Shown here in pieces: positions 7,843 through 15,079 of a DNA stretch of 40,094 nucleotides. A program made the position numbers and the translations under genes. Numbering within the stretch: position 1 is the first letter of the stretch; the number at the start of each line of letters is the position of its first letter. This DNA comes from JBJXHB01 sp046160725 (GTDB lineage Bacteria; Pseudomonadota; Gammaproteobacteria; Burkholderiales; Burkholderiaceae_C): positions 1-40,094 of the forward strand of contig JBJXHB010000167.1 in assembly GCA_046160725.1 (NCBI GenBank), written 5' to 3'. Below the pieces are notes generated by a model. The model made no database searches and was not told the DNA's origin. It saw nothing but the letters and a program-made list of their open reading frames with translations.

Positions 7843-8408
7843 GGTGCAAGTCCCTTGGCCGCCAAGGCTTTCGCAAGCGCATGAACCGCCCTCGAGCAGT
7901 GTGTCTTGACGCTGCCCTCGGAGCACCCCATAGCTGCTGCTGTTTCAGCGACATCCAGTTCCTCCCAGTAACGCAACAGGAAGGCTTCGCGTTGACGACC
8001 GGGCAGCTGAGCCACTTCGGCGTCTATCATCTTCAAGATCTGCATGCGCCCGACCGAGTCGGCGGCACTCTCGGCACCGAGGGCGCCATCTGCTGTCTCC
8101 AGCATCTCCAGGAGGTCGAAGTCCGCGCCGTCGTCACCGGCGCCTTCGAAATCGGACAGGTTCTGCAGAACGGCATTCTTGACCCGCTGCCGCCGGAACC
8201 AGTCCATCGTCGCGTTGGACAGGATGCGCTGGAAGAGCATCGGCCATTCGGTACTGGGTCGATCCGCATAGCGTTCAGCCAAGCGGATCATCGCATCCTG
8301 AACGATGTCGAGTGCTGAATCATCGTCCCGCACCGCATAGGCCGTGCGCTTGAACGCCCGCTTCTCGACGCTCTTGAGGAAGTCGGAAAGTTCTTTTTCG
8401 GAAGCCAA
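7839..8408 (-). CDS. RNA polymerase ECF sigma factor, RpoE-like
   Basis: This 189-residue sigma-70 family protein directs RNA polymerase to an alternative promoter set. Region 2 spans about residues 15-75 (SALDIVQDAMIRLAERY, then WPMLFQRILSNATMDWFRRQ). Region 4 spans about 130-180 (LPGRQREAFLLRYWEELDV, then the helix-turn-helix ETAAAMGCSEGSVKTHCSRA). The start MASEKELSDFLKSVEKRAFKR matches the Burkholderiales family start and is encoded by TTG at 8408. An in-frame TGA lies two codons upstream, so no longer form is possible. No strong SD is visible. It leads a five-gene overlapping operon and is divergent from ilvB across 254 bp. Confidence 0.9.
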   Translation of the reverse strand: MASEKELSDFLKSVEKRAFKRTAYAVRDDDSALDIVQDAMIRLAERYADRPSTEWPMLFQRILSNATMDWFRRQRVKNAVLQNLSDFEGAGDDGADFDLLEMLETADGALGAESAADSVGRMQILKMIDAEVAQLPGRQREAFLLRYWEELDVAETAAAMGCSEGSVKTHCSRAVHALAKALAAKGLAP

Positions 8409-8662
8409 GGGTCAAGATGACGCAGGGTCGGATCGGGACCCCGAGCACGGGGCGCCGGATTATGTCATCGGGGTTCCGGATGGCCGGGGCGGCCGTGCCC
8501 CGATGCCATAATGCTGCTGCGCACAAAGCGCATGGGTCTACTTTCAGCAGCCCGACCATTAGGCTGCCTCGTGGTTGATCGCGCAGGCTCCGAATTCGCC
8601 TCACGAGGGCGGGAGGAGGGGCACCGATGGTTTTTCGTTAGAGAAATTCACAAAGGTTCGAT

Positions 8663-10444
8663 ATGGACATGTCTGCCGCGGAGCTCAAGCGTGCCGCAAC
8701 GGCACAGCCGCCTTCTGCTTCTCCGCTTCCTGTGGAGCCCAACGGCTCTGAGATCCTGGTCCGCTGCTTGCAGGCCGAGAATGTGCAGTTCATGTGGGGC
8801 TACCCTGGTGGCGCCGTGCTGTACATCTACGATGCGCTGTACAAGCAGGACACCATTCAGCATGTATTGGTCCGCCATGAGCAGGCCGCGATCCACGCGG
8901 CCGACGGCTATGCCCGCGCGACCGGCGAGGTCGGCGTTGCGCTGGTGACCTCTGGCCCAGGGGTGACCAACGCCATCACCGGCATCGCAACAGCGTACAT
9001 GGACTCGATCCCGATGGTGATCATCACCGGGCAGGTGCCGACGCCGGCCATCGGCCTGGATGCCTTTCAGGAATGTGACACCGTTGGCATCACCCGCCCG
9101 GTCGTGAAGCACAACTTCCTGGTCAAGGATGTCCGCGATCTGGCCATGACCATGAAGAAGGCCTTCCACATCGCACGCACCGGTCGACCCGGCCCGGTGG
9201 TCGTGGATGTCCCGAAGGACGTCTCCCTGCACCGGACACCGTTCGTGTACCCGGACCGCGTCGAGATGCGGTCGTACAACCCCGTACGCAAGGGCCACGG
9301 CGGCCAGATCCGCAAGGCAATGGCCTTGCTGCAAGGCGCAAAGCGTCCCTACATCTATACCGGCGGCGGCGTCGTGCTGGGCAATGCAGCGCCCGAGTTG
9401 CGTCAGCTGGTCGATACGCTTGGATTCCCCTGCACGAACACGTTGATGGGCCTGGGAGCCATCTCCGGGACCGACCCACGGTTCCTGGGCATGCTCGGCA
9501 TGCACGGTACTTACGAGGCCAACATGACCATGCAGCACTGCGACGTGCTGCTGGCGGTTGGCGCGCGATTCGATGACCGCGTGATTGGCAACCCGAAGCA
9601 CTTTGCGCAGAACGAACGCAAGATCATCCACATCGACATCGATCCTTCGTCGATCTCCAAGCGGGTCAAAGTCGACATCCCGATCGTGGGCGACGTGCGG
9701 GATGTCCTGCAGGAGATGCTGAACCAGCTGCGCGAGTCGCCGGCCCGGCCGGATCCGGGCGCGCTGGCAGCCTGGTGGAGCCAGATCAACGACTGGCGTC
9801 GGCGGGACTGTCTCGCGTTCAAGCGCAGTGACGATGTGATCAAGCCTCAGCAAGTGGTGGAGGCGCTGTGGACCATGACCCGCGGCACCGATTGCTATGT
9901 GACGTCGGATGTCGGTCAACATCAGATGTGGGCGGCACAGTACTACCACTTCGATGAGCCCAGGCGTTGGATCAACTCAGGTGGCCTCGGCACGATGGGC
10001 GTTGGCCTGCCGTATGCCATGGGCATCAAGCTGGCGCGCCCACAGGCCGATGTGTTCTGCATCACCGGCGAGGGCTCGATCCAGATGTGTATTCAGGAGC
10101 TGTCTACCTGCCAGCAGTACCGCACACCAGTCAAGGTAATCTCACTGAACAACCGCTACCTCGGTATGGTCCGGCAGTGGCAGGAACTGGACTACGGTGG
10201 CCGCTATTCGCACAGCTACATGGATGCGCTGCCGGACTTCGTCAAGCTGGCCGAGGCCTACGGGCATGTGGGCATCCGCATCGACAAGCCCAGCGAGGTC
10301 GAGCCGGCTCTGCGCGAGATGATCCGGCTGAAGGACCGTACCGTGTTTCTGGACGTTCGCACCGACCCGACCGAGAACGTCTGGCCAATGGTCCAGGCCG
10401 GCAAAGGCATCACCGAGATGCTGCTGGGGTCCGAGGACCTTTGA
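8663..10444 (+). CDS. ilvB: Acetolactate synthase, large catalytic subunit
   Basis: This ThDP/FAD/Mg enzyme performs the first shared step of valine, leucine and isoleucine synthesis. The 593-residue protein has the N-terminal ThDP domain with catalytic Glu73 (VRHEQAAIHAADGYARATG), the FAD-associated middle domain (GGGVVLGNAAPEL; GARFDDRVIG), and the C-terminal ThDP/Mg motif, present as GEGSIQMCIQELSTC then SLNNRYLGMVRQWQ. GEG in place of GDG is, from memory, usual in betaproteobacterial homologues. Biosynthetic type is indicated by ilvN downstream, after an unusually long 167-bp gap. Could equally be called ilvI. The 254-bp upstream region contains a CCTCGTG/CACGAGG inverted repeat (8567-8573 and 8602-8608) and no convincing leader peptide. 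Confidence 0.96.
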   Translation: MDMSAAELKRAATAQPPSASPLPVEPNGSEILVRCLQAENVQFMWGYPGGAVLYIYDALYKQDTIQHVLVRHEQAAIHAADGYARATGEVGVALVTSGPGVTNAITGIATAYMDSIPMVIITGQVPTPAIGLDAFQECDTVGITRPVVKHNFLVKDVRDLAMTMKKAFHIARTGRPGPVVVDVPKDVSLHRTPFVYPDRVEMRSYNPVRKGHGGQIRKAMALLQGAKRPYIYTGGGVVLGNAAPELRQLVDTLGFPCTNTLMGLGAISGTDPRFLGMLGMHGTYEANMTMQHCDVLLAVGARFDDRVIGNPKHFAQNERKIIHIDIDPSSISKRVKVDIPIVGDVRDVLQEMLNQLRESPARPDPGALAAWWSQINDWRRRDCLAFKRSDDVIKPQQVVEALWTMTRGTDCYVTSDVGQHQMWAAQYYHFDEPRRWINSGGLGTMGVGLPYAMGIKLARPQADVFCITGEGSIQMCIQELSTCQQYRTPVKVISLNNRYLGMVRQWQELDYGGRYSHSYMDALPDFVKLAEAYGHVGIRIDKPSEVEPALREMIRLKDRTVFLDVRTDPTENVWPMVQAGKGITEMLLGSEDL

Positions 10445-10510
10445 CAGCGACTTGACGCGTTGGGTTGCGCCACCGTTACCGCGGTGGCCTGGCCGGCGCG
10501 AACGGTTGGC

Positions 10511-10532
10511 TGTCCAAGCTCGGACAATTTTC
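10511..10532 (+). other. Hairpin with short T-tail between ilvB and ilvN
   Basis: TGTCC (10511-10515) pairs with GGACA (10522-10526) around AAGCTC, followed by ATTTTC. A second hairpin, CCACCG (10470-10475) with CGGTGG (10482-10487), lies upstream in the same 167-bp gap. These could form a partial terminator or processing site that sets the catalytic-to-regulatory subunit ratio. Confidence 0.35.
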
Positions 10533-10611
10533 AACGAAGCATCCATACCTCGCAGCGCCAAGTCCGGCGGTTACCGCTGTCCGGATGATGAGCCTGTCGC
10601 AGGAGAGTCGA

Positions 10612-11103
10612 ATGAAGCACATCATTGCCGTCCTGCTCGAGAACGAGCCTGGCGCCCTGTCACGCGTCGTGGCCCTGTTCTCCGCCCGTGGCTACAACAT
10701 CGAGAGCCTGACAGTGGCGCCCACAGAGGATGCCTCGCTGTCGCGCATGACCATCGTCACGACTGGATCGGACGAGGTGATCGAGCAGATCACCAAGCAC
10801 CTGAACCGGCTGATCGAGGTCGTCAAGGTTGTCGATTTGACAGAGGGCAGCTTCATAGAGCGCGAACTGATGCTCATCAAGCTCCGGGCCGTTGGCAAGG
10901 AGCGTGAGGAGATAAAGCGTATGGCCGACATCTTCCGTGGCCGCATCGTTGATGTGACCGAGAAGAGCTACACGATTGAGCTCACTGGCGACGCCGGCAA
11001 GCTCGACGCATTCATTCAGGCGGTCGATCGAGCTTCGATCCTGGAAACCGTGCGCACTGGAACCAGCGGTGTCGGCCGCGGAGAGCGGATCCTGCGCGTT
11101 TGA
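10612..11103 (+). CDS. ilvN: Acetolactate synthase, small regulatory subunit
   Basis: This subunit activates the catalytic subunit and confers feedback inhibition by valine. The 163-residue protein opens with an ACT domain (MKHIIAVLLENEPGALSRVV, then ARGYNIESLTVAPTED), has the linker region ending VKVVDLTEGSFIEREL, and a C-terminal ACT-like domain (ERELMLIKLRAVGKER through LDAFIQAVDRASILETVRTG). ATG 10612 follows a clear SD (AGGAG at 10601) and matches the family start; an in-frame extension upstream has no family similarity. ilvC follows after 88 bp. Could equally be called ilvH. Confidence 0.95.
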   Translation: MKHIIAVLLENEPGALSRVVALFSARGYNIESLTVAPTEDASLSRMTIVTTGSDEVIEQITKHLNRLIEVVKVVDLTEGSFIERELMLIKLRAVGKEREEIKRMADIFRGRIVDVTEKSYTIELTGDAGKLDAFIQAVDRASILETVRTGTSGVGRGERILRV

Positions 11104-11191
11104 ATCACCTGAACGGGCCGGCCAGCAGCGCCTGCTGTCGTTCGACCGATCTGAACCCACCACCAACCCGAACCCATCACCGGAGAAACCC

Positions 11192-12208
11192 ATGAAGGTC
11201 TACTACGATAAGGACGCCGACCTGAGCCTGATCAAGGGCAAGAACGTGGCCATCATTGGCTACGGCTCTCAGGGGCATGCCCATGCTCAAAACCTCAACG
11301 ACTCAGGTGTGCGAGTCACCGTCGGGCTGCGCAAAGGTGGCGCATCTTGGGCGAAGGCCGAGAAGGCCGGCCTCAAGGTCGCTGAAGTCGCTGCGGCCGC
11401 TCGAGACGCCGACGTGGTGATGATCCTGTTGCCGGACGAGCAGATTGCGACGGTCTATCAGCAGGACATTGCACCGAACATGAAGCGTGGTGCCTCATTG
11501 GCATTTGCGCACGGGTTCAACGTTCACTATGGTCAGGTGATGCCCCGCGATGACATCGATGTGTGGATGGTGGCGCCGAAGGCGCCCGGCCACACGGTGC
11601 GCAGCACCTTTAGCGCCGGTGGTGGCGTGCCCATGCTGATCGCAGTCCATGCCGACCAGTCGGGCAAGGCACGCGATCTGGCGCTCAGCTACGCTGCGGC
11701 CATTGGTGGCGGCAAGGCTGGCGTCATCGAGACCAACTTCCGCGAGGAAACGGAGACCGACCTGTTCGGCGAGCAGGCTGTCCTGTGCGGCGGCACCGTC
11801 GAACTCATCAAGGCGGGATTCGAGACCTTGGTCGAGGCGGGGTATGCGCCCGAGATGGCGTATTTCGAGTGCCTGCATGAGCTCAAGCTGATCGTGGACC
11901 TGATCTACGAAGGCGGCATCGCCAACATGAACTACTCGATCTCCAACAACGCCGAGTATGGCGAGTACGTGACCGGGCCGAGGATCGTGACGGACGAGAC
12001 GCGGCAGGCCATGCGGCAGACCCTGCGCGATATCCAGACCGGTGAGTACGCCAAGAGCTTTATCCTGGAGAACCGTGCCGGGGCGCCGACGCTGCTCTCG
12101 CGCCGGCGACTGACCGCCCAGCATCCGATTGAACAGGTCGGCGAACAGCTGCGCGCGATGATGCCGTGGATCAAGGCGAACAAGCTGGTTGACCGCAGTC
12201 GAAACTGA
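11192..12208 (+). CDS. ilvC: Ketol-acid reductoisomerase (NADP+), class I
   Basis: This enzyme isomerises and reduces acetolactate or acetohydroxybutyrate, the second step of branched-chain amino acid synthesis. The 338-residue length marks the short class I form. MKVYYDKDADLSLIKGKNVA is the family start. The Rossmann motif GYGSQGHAHAQNL at about residue 24 is followed by LRKGGASWAKAE, whose Arg and Ser suit NADPH. Mg ligands lie in the DLFGEQAVLCGG helix and in the later LHELKLIVDLIYEGGI helix. ATG 11192 has a GGAGA SD. A 9-bp hairpin follows at 12238-12260. In other Burkholderiales, as I recall, psd often sits between ilvC and pssA; here it is absent. Confidence 0.97.
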   Translation: MKVYYDKDADLSLIKGKNVAIIGYGSQGHAHAQNLNDSGVRVTVGLRKGGASWAKAEKAGLKVAEVAAAARDADVVMILLPDEQIATVYQQDIAPNMKRGASLAFAHGFNVHYGQVMPRDDIDVWMVAPKAPGHTVRSTFSAGGGVPMLIAVHADQSGKARDLALSYAAAIGGGKAGVIETNFREETETDLFGEQAVLCGGTVELIKAGFETLVEAGYAPEMAYFECLHELKLIVDLIYEGGIANMNYSISNNAEYGEYVTGPRIVTDETRQAMRQTLRDIQTGEYAKSFILENRAGAPTLLSRRRLTAQHPIEQVGEQLRAMMPWIKANKLVDRSRN

Positions 12209-12237
12209 CGCGGCTATTTCGCCGGTTCCGCATCTGC

Positions 12238-12260
12238 CTGGGCCGCACACCGCGGCCCAG
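12238..12260 (+). other. Hairpin after ilvC
   Basis: CTGGGCCGC (12238-12246) pairs perfectly with GCGGCCCAG (12252-12260) around ACACC, a 9-bp stem 29 bp after the ilvC stop. No T-tract follows, so it is not a standard terminator; it may protect the ilv mRNA 3' end or pause polymerase. Confidence 0.5.
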
Positions 12261-12327
12261 CCGGCTGGTGGGTGAAGGCGGGCAATACCTGCTCCTGGGG
12301 TATCCTGACACGCACGCCTACAGCCGC

Positions 12328-13152
12328 ATGCCAATGACCGATCGATCGCCAGAAGACACCTCGAGCGAACCTCCCCGACCGCGTCGCAAGGGCATCTACA
12401 TCTTGCCCAATGCGATCACGCTGGCGGCGCTGTTCTCGAGCTTCTATGCCATCGTGATGGCCATGGACGGCCGGTTTGACACGGCCTGTATTGCTATCTT
12501 TGCCGCTGCAGTTCTTGACAGCCTGGACGGACGCGTCGCGCGTATGACAGGCTCACAGAGTACGTTTGGCGAGCAGATGGACAGCCTGAGCGACATGGTG
12601 AGTTTTGGCGCTGCACCGGCGTTGATCATGTACGAATGGGCTCTGAAGGACATGGGTAAGCTGGGTTGGATCCCAGCGTTCGTCTACATCGCCGGTGCGG
12701 CGTTGCGCCTGGCGCGCTTCAACACCAACCTTGGTGTCGTCGACAAGCGCTACTTCCAGGGGCTGCCGAGCCCGGCCGCGGCGGCGCTGGTGATGGGCCT
12801 CATCTGGGTCATGGACGACACCGGATTCAAGAACGTGCTGGTCACGCCATGGCTGCTGTGGCTGTCATACGCCATGACGCTCTTTGCCGGGCTCTCCATG
12901 GTGACGAATGCGCCGTACTACAGCTTCAAGGTCGTGGGCGGCCGACGGACCGTCCCATTTGTGGTGATCGTGGCCATTGCCTTGGGCATCGCCGTTATCA
13001 GTCTTGACCCGCAGAAGGTCCTGTTCGCCCTGTTCTGTGTGTACGGCGTTTCCGGCTACCTCGTCTACATGTGGCGCAAGGCCAAGGGGCAGCCAACCAG
13101 CGTCATCGCGACGTCGACCGATGAGCCCGAAGAGGCGGGATTGCATCGTTGA
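12328..13152 (+). CDS. pssA: CDP-diacylglycerol--serine O-phosphatidyltransferase
   Basis: This inner-membrane enzyme makes phosphatidylserine, precursor of phosphatidylethanolamine. The CDP-alcohol phosphatidyltransferase signature is complete: DSLDGRVARMTGSQSTFGEQ followed by MDSLSD, giving the metal-binding aspartates of DG-x2-AR-x8-G-x3-D-x3-D. About eight hydrophobic segments follow the Arg-rich N-terminus (PRRKGIYILPNAITLAALFS). The 274-residue length suits the family. ATG 12328 is chosen, but ATG 12334 is equally possible and neither has a strong SD; the frame is open further upstream without family similarity. It lies between ilvC and leuA, as commonly seen in Burkholderiales. Confidence 0.93.
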   Translation: MPMTDRSPEDTSSEPPRPRRKGIYILPNAITLAALFSSFYAIVMAMDGRFDTACIAIFAAAVLDSLDGRVARMTGSQSTFGEQMDSLSDMVSFGAAPALIMYEWALKDMGKLGWIPAFVYIAGAALRLARFNTNLGVVDKRYFQGLPSPAAAALVMGLIWVMDDTGFKNVLVTPWLLWLSYAMTLFAGLSMVTNAPYYSFKVVGGRRTVPFVVIVAIALGIAVISLDPQKVLFALFCVYGVSGYLVYMWRKAKGQPTSVIATSTDEPEEAGLHR

Positions 13153-13172
13153 TGCGCCGGCTGATGCGCGCA

Positions 13173-13181
13173 TGCTAGTAT
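13173..13181 (+). promoter_or_regulatory. Extended -10 promoter for the leuA leader
   Basis: The sequence TGCTAGTAT is an extended -10 element (TGn plus TAGTAT, near the TATAAT consensus). There is no recognisable -35 at the normal distance, as is usual for extended -10 promoters. Only 8 nt (13182-13189) separate it from the A of the leader-peptide ATG at 13190, so transcription would begin at or within a base or two of that ATG. Confidence 0.5.
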
Positions 13182-13189
13182 CTGATCGT

Positions 13190-13246
13190 ATGAACGCGTC
13201 TCCTTTCAGCCTGCTGCTAGCCCTAGAGGTGCCCCCGGCGCGCTGA
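13190..13246 (+). CDS. leuL: Candidate leucine leader peptide (attenuator peptide)
   Basis: This 18-codon ORF encodes MNASPFSLLLALEVPPAR and stops at TGA 13244-13246. Four of its 18 residues are Leu, clustered as CTG CTG CTA GCC CTA at 13211-13225; two of these use CTA, a codon that looks rare in this GC-rich window. No SD precedes it, and an extended -10 box lies 8 nt upstream, so the mRNA may start at the ATG. A strong terminator-like hairpin begins 33 nt after the stop, and leuA starts 40 nt beyond the hairpin tail. This matches leucine attenuation, in which ribosome stalling at Leu codons blocks termination. Symbol given by analogy with enterobacterial leuL. Translation is unproven. Confidence 0.65.
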   Translation: MNASPFSLLLALEVPPAR

Positions 13247-13279
13247 TCGCTCACGTCCCTCACTTTCCTAGACGTCCGA

Positions 13280-13318
13280 CGGCCCGCCAGCGCAACGCAG
13301 CGGGCCGTTTCCATTTCC
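13280..13318 (+). terminator. Attenuator terminator hairpin upstream of leuA
   Basis: CGGCCCGC (13280-13287) pairs perfectly with GCGGGCCG (13300-13307). Inside it, GCG/CGC can pair around a CAA loop. The U-rich tail is TTTCCATTTCC. The hairpin lies between the Leu-rich leader peptide and leuA, so it would act as a conditional terminator. A weak competing pairing is GCGCTG (13240-13245, overlapping the leader stop) with CAGCGC (13288-13293); I could not identify an unambiguous antiterminator by eye. Confidence 0.65.
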
Positions 13319-13357
13319 AGGCTGCGTCGCCAACATCCACGACCAAGGATCCCTGCC

Positions 13358-14899
13358 ATGACCGACCGCCTCATCATCTTTGATACGACCTTGCGCGACG
13401 GCGAGCAATCGCCTGGCGCGTCGATGACGCGCGACGAGAAGCTGCGCATCGCCCGCCAGTTGGAGCGACTGCGGGTGGATGTCATCGAGGCGGGCTTTGC
13501 TGCCTCCTCCAACGGTGACTTCGAGGCCGTCAAGGCCATTGCCGACCATGTCCGCGAGTCCACGATCTGCTCGCTGGCTCGCGCCAATGACCGCGATATC
13601 TCACGTGCCGCCGAGGCGTTGAAGGGCGCTCAGCGAGCCCGTATCCATACCTTCATCGCCACCAGTGCGTTGCACATGGAAAAGAAGCTGCGCATGACGC
13701 CCGAACAGGTGCATGAGCAGGCACTGCAAGCGGTCCGGTTCGCGCGAAACCTCTGCGAGGACGTTGAGTTCTCGCCGGAGGACGGCTATCGATCCGACCC
13801 GGATTTCCTCTGCCGCGTCCTGGAGTCGGCCATCGCCGAGGGTGCACGCACGATCAATATCCCAGACACCGTGGGGTATGCGGTGCCCGAGCTTTTCGGC
13901 CGGTTCATCCTCGACCTTCGGACCCGCATTCCGAACAGCGACAAGGCGGTCTGGTCGGTGCATTGCCACAACGACCTCGGCATGGCGGTTGCCAACTCGC
14001 TGGCCGGCGTCACGATTGGCGGCGCCAGGCAGGTCGAATGCACGATCAACGGTCTCGGCGAGCGTGCCGGGAACTGCTCGCTTGAGGAGGTGGTCATGGC
14101 CGTGCGCACGCGCCGCGACTACTTCGGTCTCGACGTCGGCATTGACACGGCGCAGATCGTGCCGGCATCGCGCATGGTCAGCCAAACCACCGGGTTCGTG
14201 GTCCAGCCGAACAAGGCTGTTGTGGGCGCGAATGCGTTTGCGCACGCGTCCGGCATTCATCAGGACGGCGTCCTCAAGGCGCGGGATACCTACGAGATCA
14301 TGCGCGCGGAGGATGTCGGCTGGAGCGCCAATCGCATCGTGCTGGGGAAGCTCTCAGGACGGAACGCCTTCAAGCAGCGCCTGCTGGAACTCGGCATCGA
14401 GTTGGAGTCTGAGTCGGACATCAACGCCGCGTTTGCGCGCTTCAAGGATCTCGCTGACCGCAAGAGCGAGATCTTCGACGAGGACATCCTGGCCTTGGTC
14501 TCGGACGAGAGCGTCACCCGCGAGCGCGAGCACTATCGGCTGGTGTCGCTGGCCCAGAGCTCCGAGACTGGCGAGCGACCAAGGGCGGCGGTCGTCTTCC
14601 ATATCGGTGAGCGGGAGGTCCGCGGTGAGTCGGAAGGCAATGGACCTGTCGACGCCAGCCTAAAGGCCATCGAGAGCCATGTGGCGAGTGGCGCCGAGCT
14701 CTTGCTCTACTCTGTGAACGCCATCACCTCCGGCAGCACCGAGTCGCAAGGCGAGGTAACCGTGCGGCTGCAATTGGGCGGGCGCGTTGTCAATGGGGTC
14801 GGCTCCGACCCCGACATCGTCGTTGCCTCGGCCAAGGCCTATCTCGCTGCACTCAACAAGTTGCACAGCAAACTCGACCGAGTTGCGGCCCAGGGATAG
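13358..14899 (+). CDS. leuA: 2-isopropylmalate synthase
   Basis: This enzyme condenses acetyl-CoA with 2-oxoisovalerate, the committed step of leucine synthesis, and is feedback-inhibited by leucine. The 513-residue protein has the HMGL-like catalytic barrel with FDTTLRDGEQSPGASM at residues 7-22, the metal-binding HCHNDLGMAVANSLAG segment, and the GLGERAGNCSLEEVVMA motif. The C-terminal regulatory domain from about residue 390 holds the leucine site. ATG 13358 follows an AAGGA SD. It is preceded by a probable Leu attenuator and followed by a hairpin terminator at 14937-14967, so it is likely its own transcription unit despite lying after ilvBNC and pssA. Confidence 0.97.
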   Translation: MTDRLIIFDTTLRDGEQSPGASMTRDEKLRIARQLERLRVDVIEAGFAASSNGDFEAVKAIADHVRESTICSLARANDRDISRAAEALKGAQRARIHTFIATSALHMEKKLRMTPEQVHEQALQAVRFARNLCEDVEFSPEDGYRSDPDFLCRVLESAIAEGARTINIPDTVGYAVPELFGRFILDLRTRIPNSDKAVWSVHCHNDLGMAVANSLAGVTIGGARQVECTINGLGERAGNCSLEEVVMAVRTRRDYFGLDVGIDTAQIVPASRMVSQTTGFVVQPNKAVVGANAFAHASGIHQDGVLKARDTYEIMRAEDVGWSANRIVLGKLSGRNAFKQRLLELGIELESESDINAAFARFKDLADRKSEIFDEDILALVSDESVTREREHYRLVSLAQSSETGERPRAAVVFHIGEREVRGESEGNGPVDASLKAIESHVASGAELLLYSVNAITSGSTESQGEVTVRLQLGGRVVNGVGSDPDIVVASAKAYLAALNKLHSKLDRVAAQG

Positions 14900-14936
14900 C
14901 CACGGTCTGCAAGACACATCCGCGCAGCTGGTGCCG

Positions 14937-14967
14937 AGCAGAAGAGCCGGGTTTTCCCGGTTCTGCT
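14937..14967 (+). terminator. Hairpin terminator after leuA
   Basis: AGCAGAA (14937-14943) and CCGGG (14947-14951) pair with CCCGG (14956-14960) and TTCTGCT (14961-14967). A GAG bulge sits on the left arm and the loop is TTTT. The tail after the stem is short (TTA), so termination strength is uncertain. It lies 38 bp after the leuA stop. Confidence 0.6.
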
Positions 14968-14994
14968 TTAGGAGGTGCGTGCAAGTTGTTGATC

Positions 14995-15023
14995 TTGTGC
15001 GCATTTTCCCTCTGAACTAAGAT
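14995..15023 (+). promoter_or_regulatory. Candidate sigma-70 promoter for the D,D-endopeptidase gene
   Basis: TTGTGC (14995-15000) and TAAGAT (15018-15023) are separated by 17 bp, the optimal spacer for a housekeeping promoter. The site follows the leuA terminator and lies 57 bp before the start codon at 15080. Both hexamers are imperfect matches. Confidence 0.42.
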
Positions 15024-15079
15024 CCGGTCTTTGGTTGTCTTGGGTTCGGCAACCTTGATCTATCGGGATAGCGAGACCC

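Noticed and set aside
8511..8662. Leu/Val-containing open frame upstream of ilvB as a possible ilv leader peptide
   Set aside because: It begins MLLRTKRMGLLSAARPL and contains rare TTA and CTA codons, but it has no stop before ilvB, no terminator hairpin follows, and the possible CATAAT -10 box overlaps its first ATG.
8648..9949. 433-codon open frame antisense to ilvB
   Set aside because: It mirrors ilvB in a GC-rich sequence, has His/Arg/Asp-biased composition and no recognisable domain or SD. The sense strand is a certain gene.
11123..11137. CAGCAG/CTGCTG hairpin between ilvN and ilvC
   Set aside because: A short 6-bp stem without a T-tail; not distinguishable from chance in GC-rich sequence.
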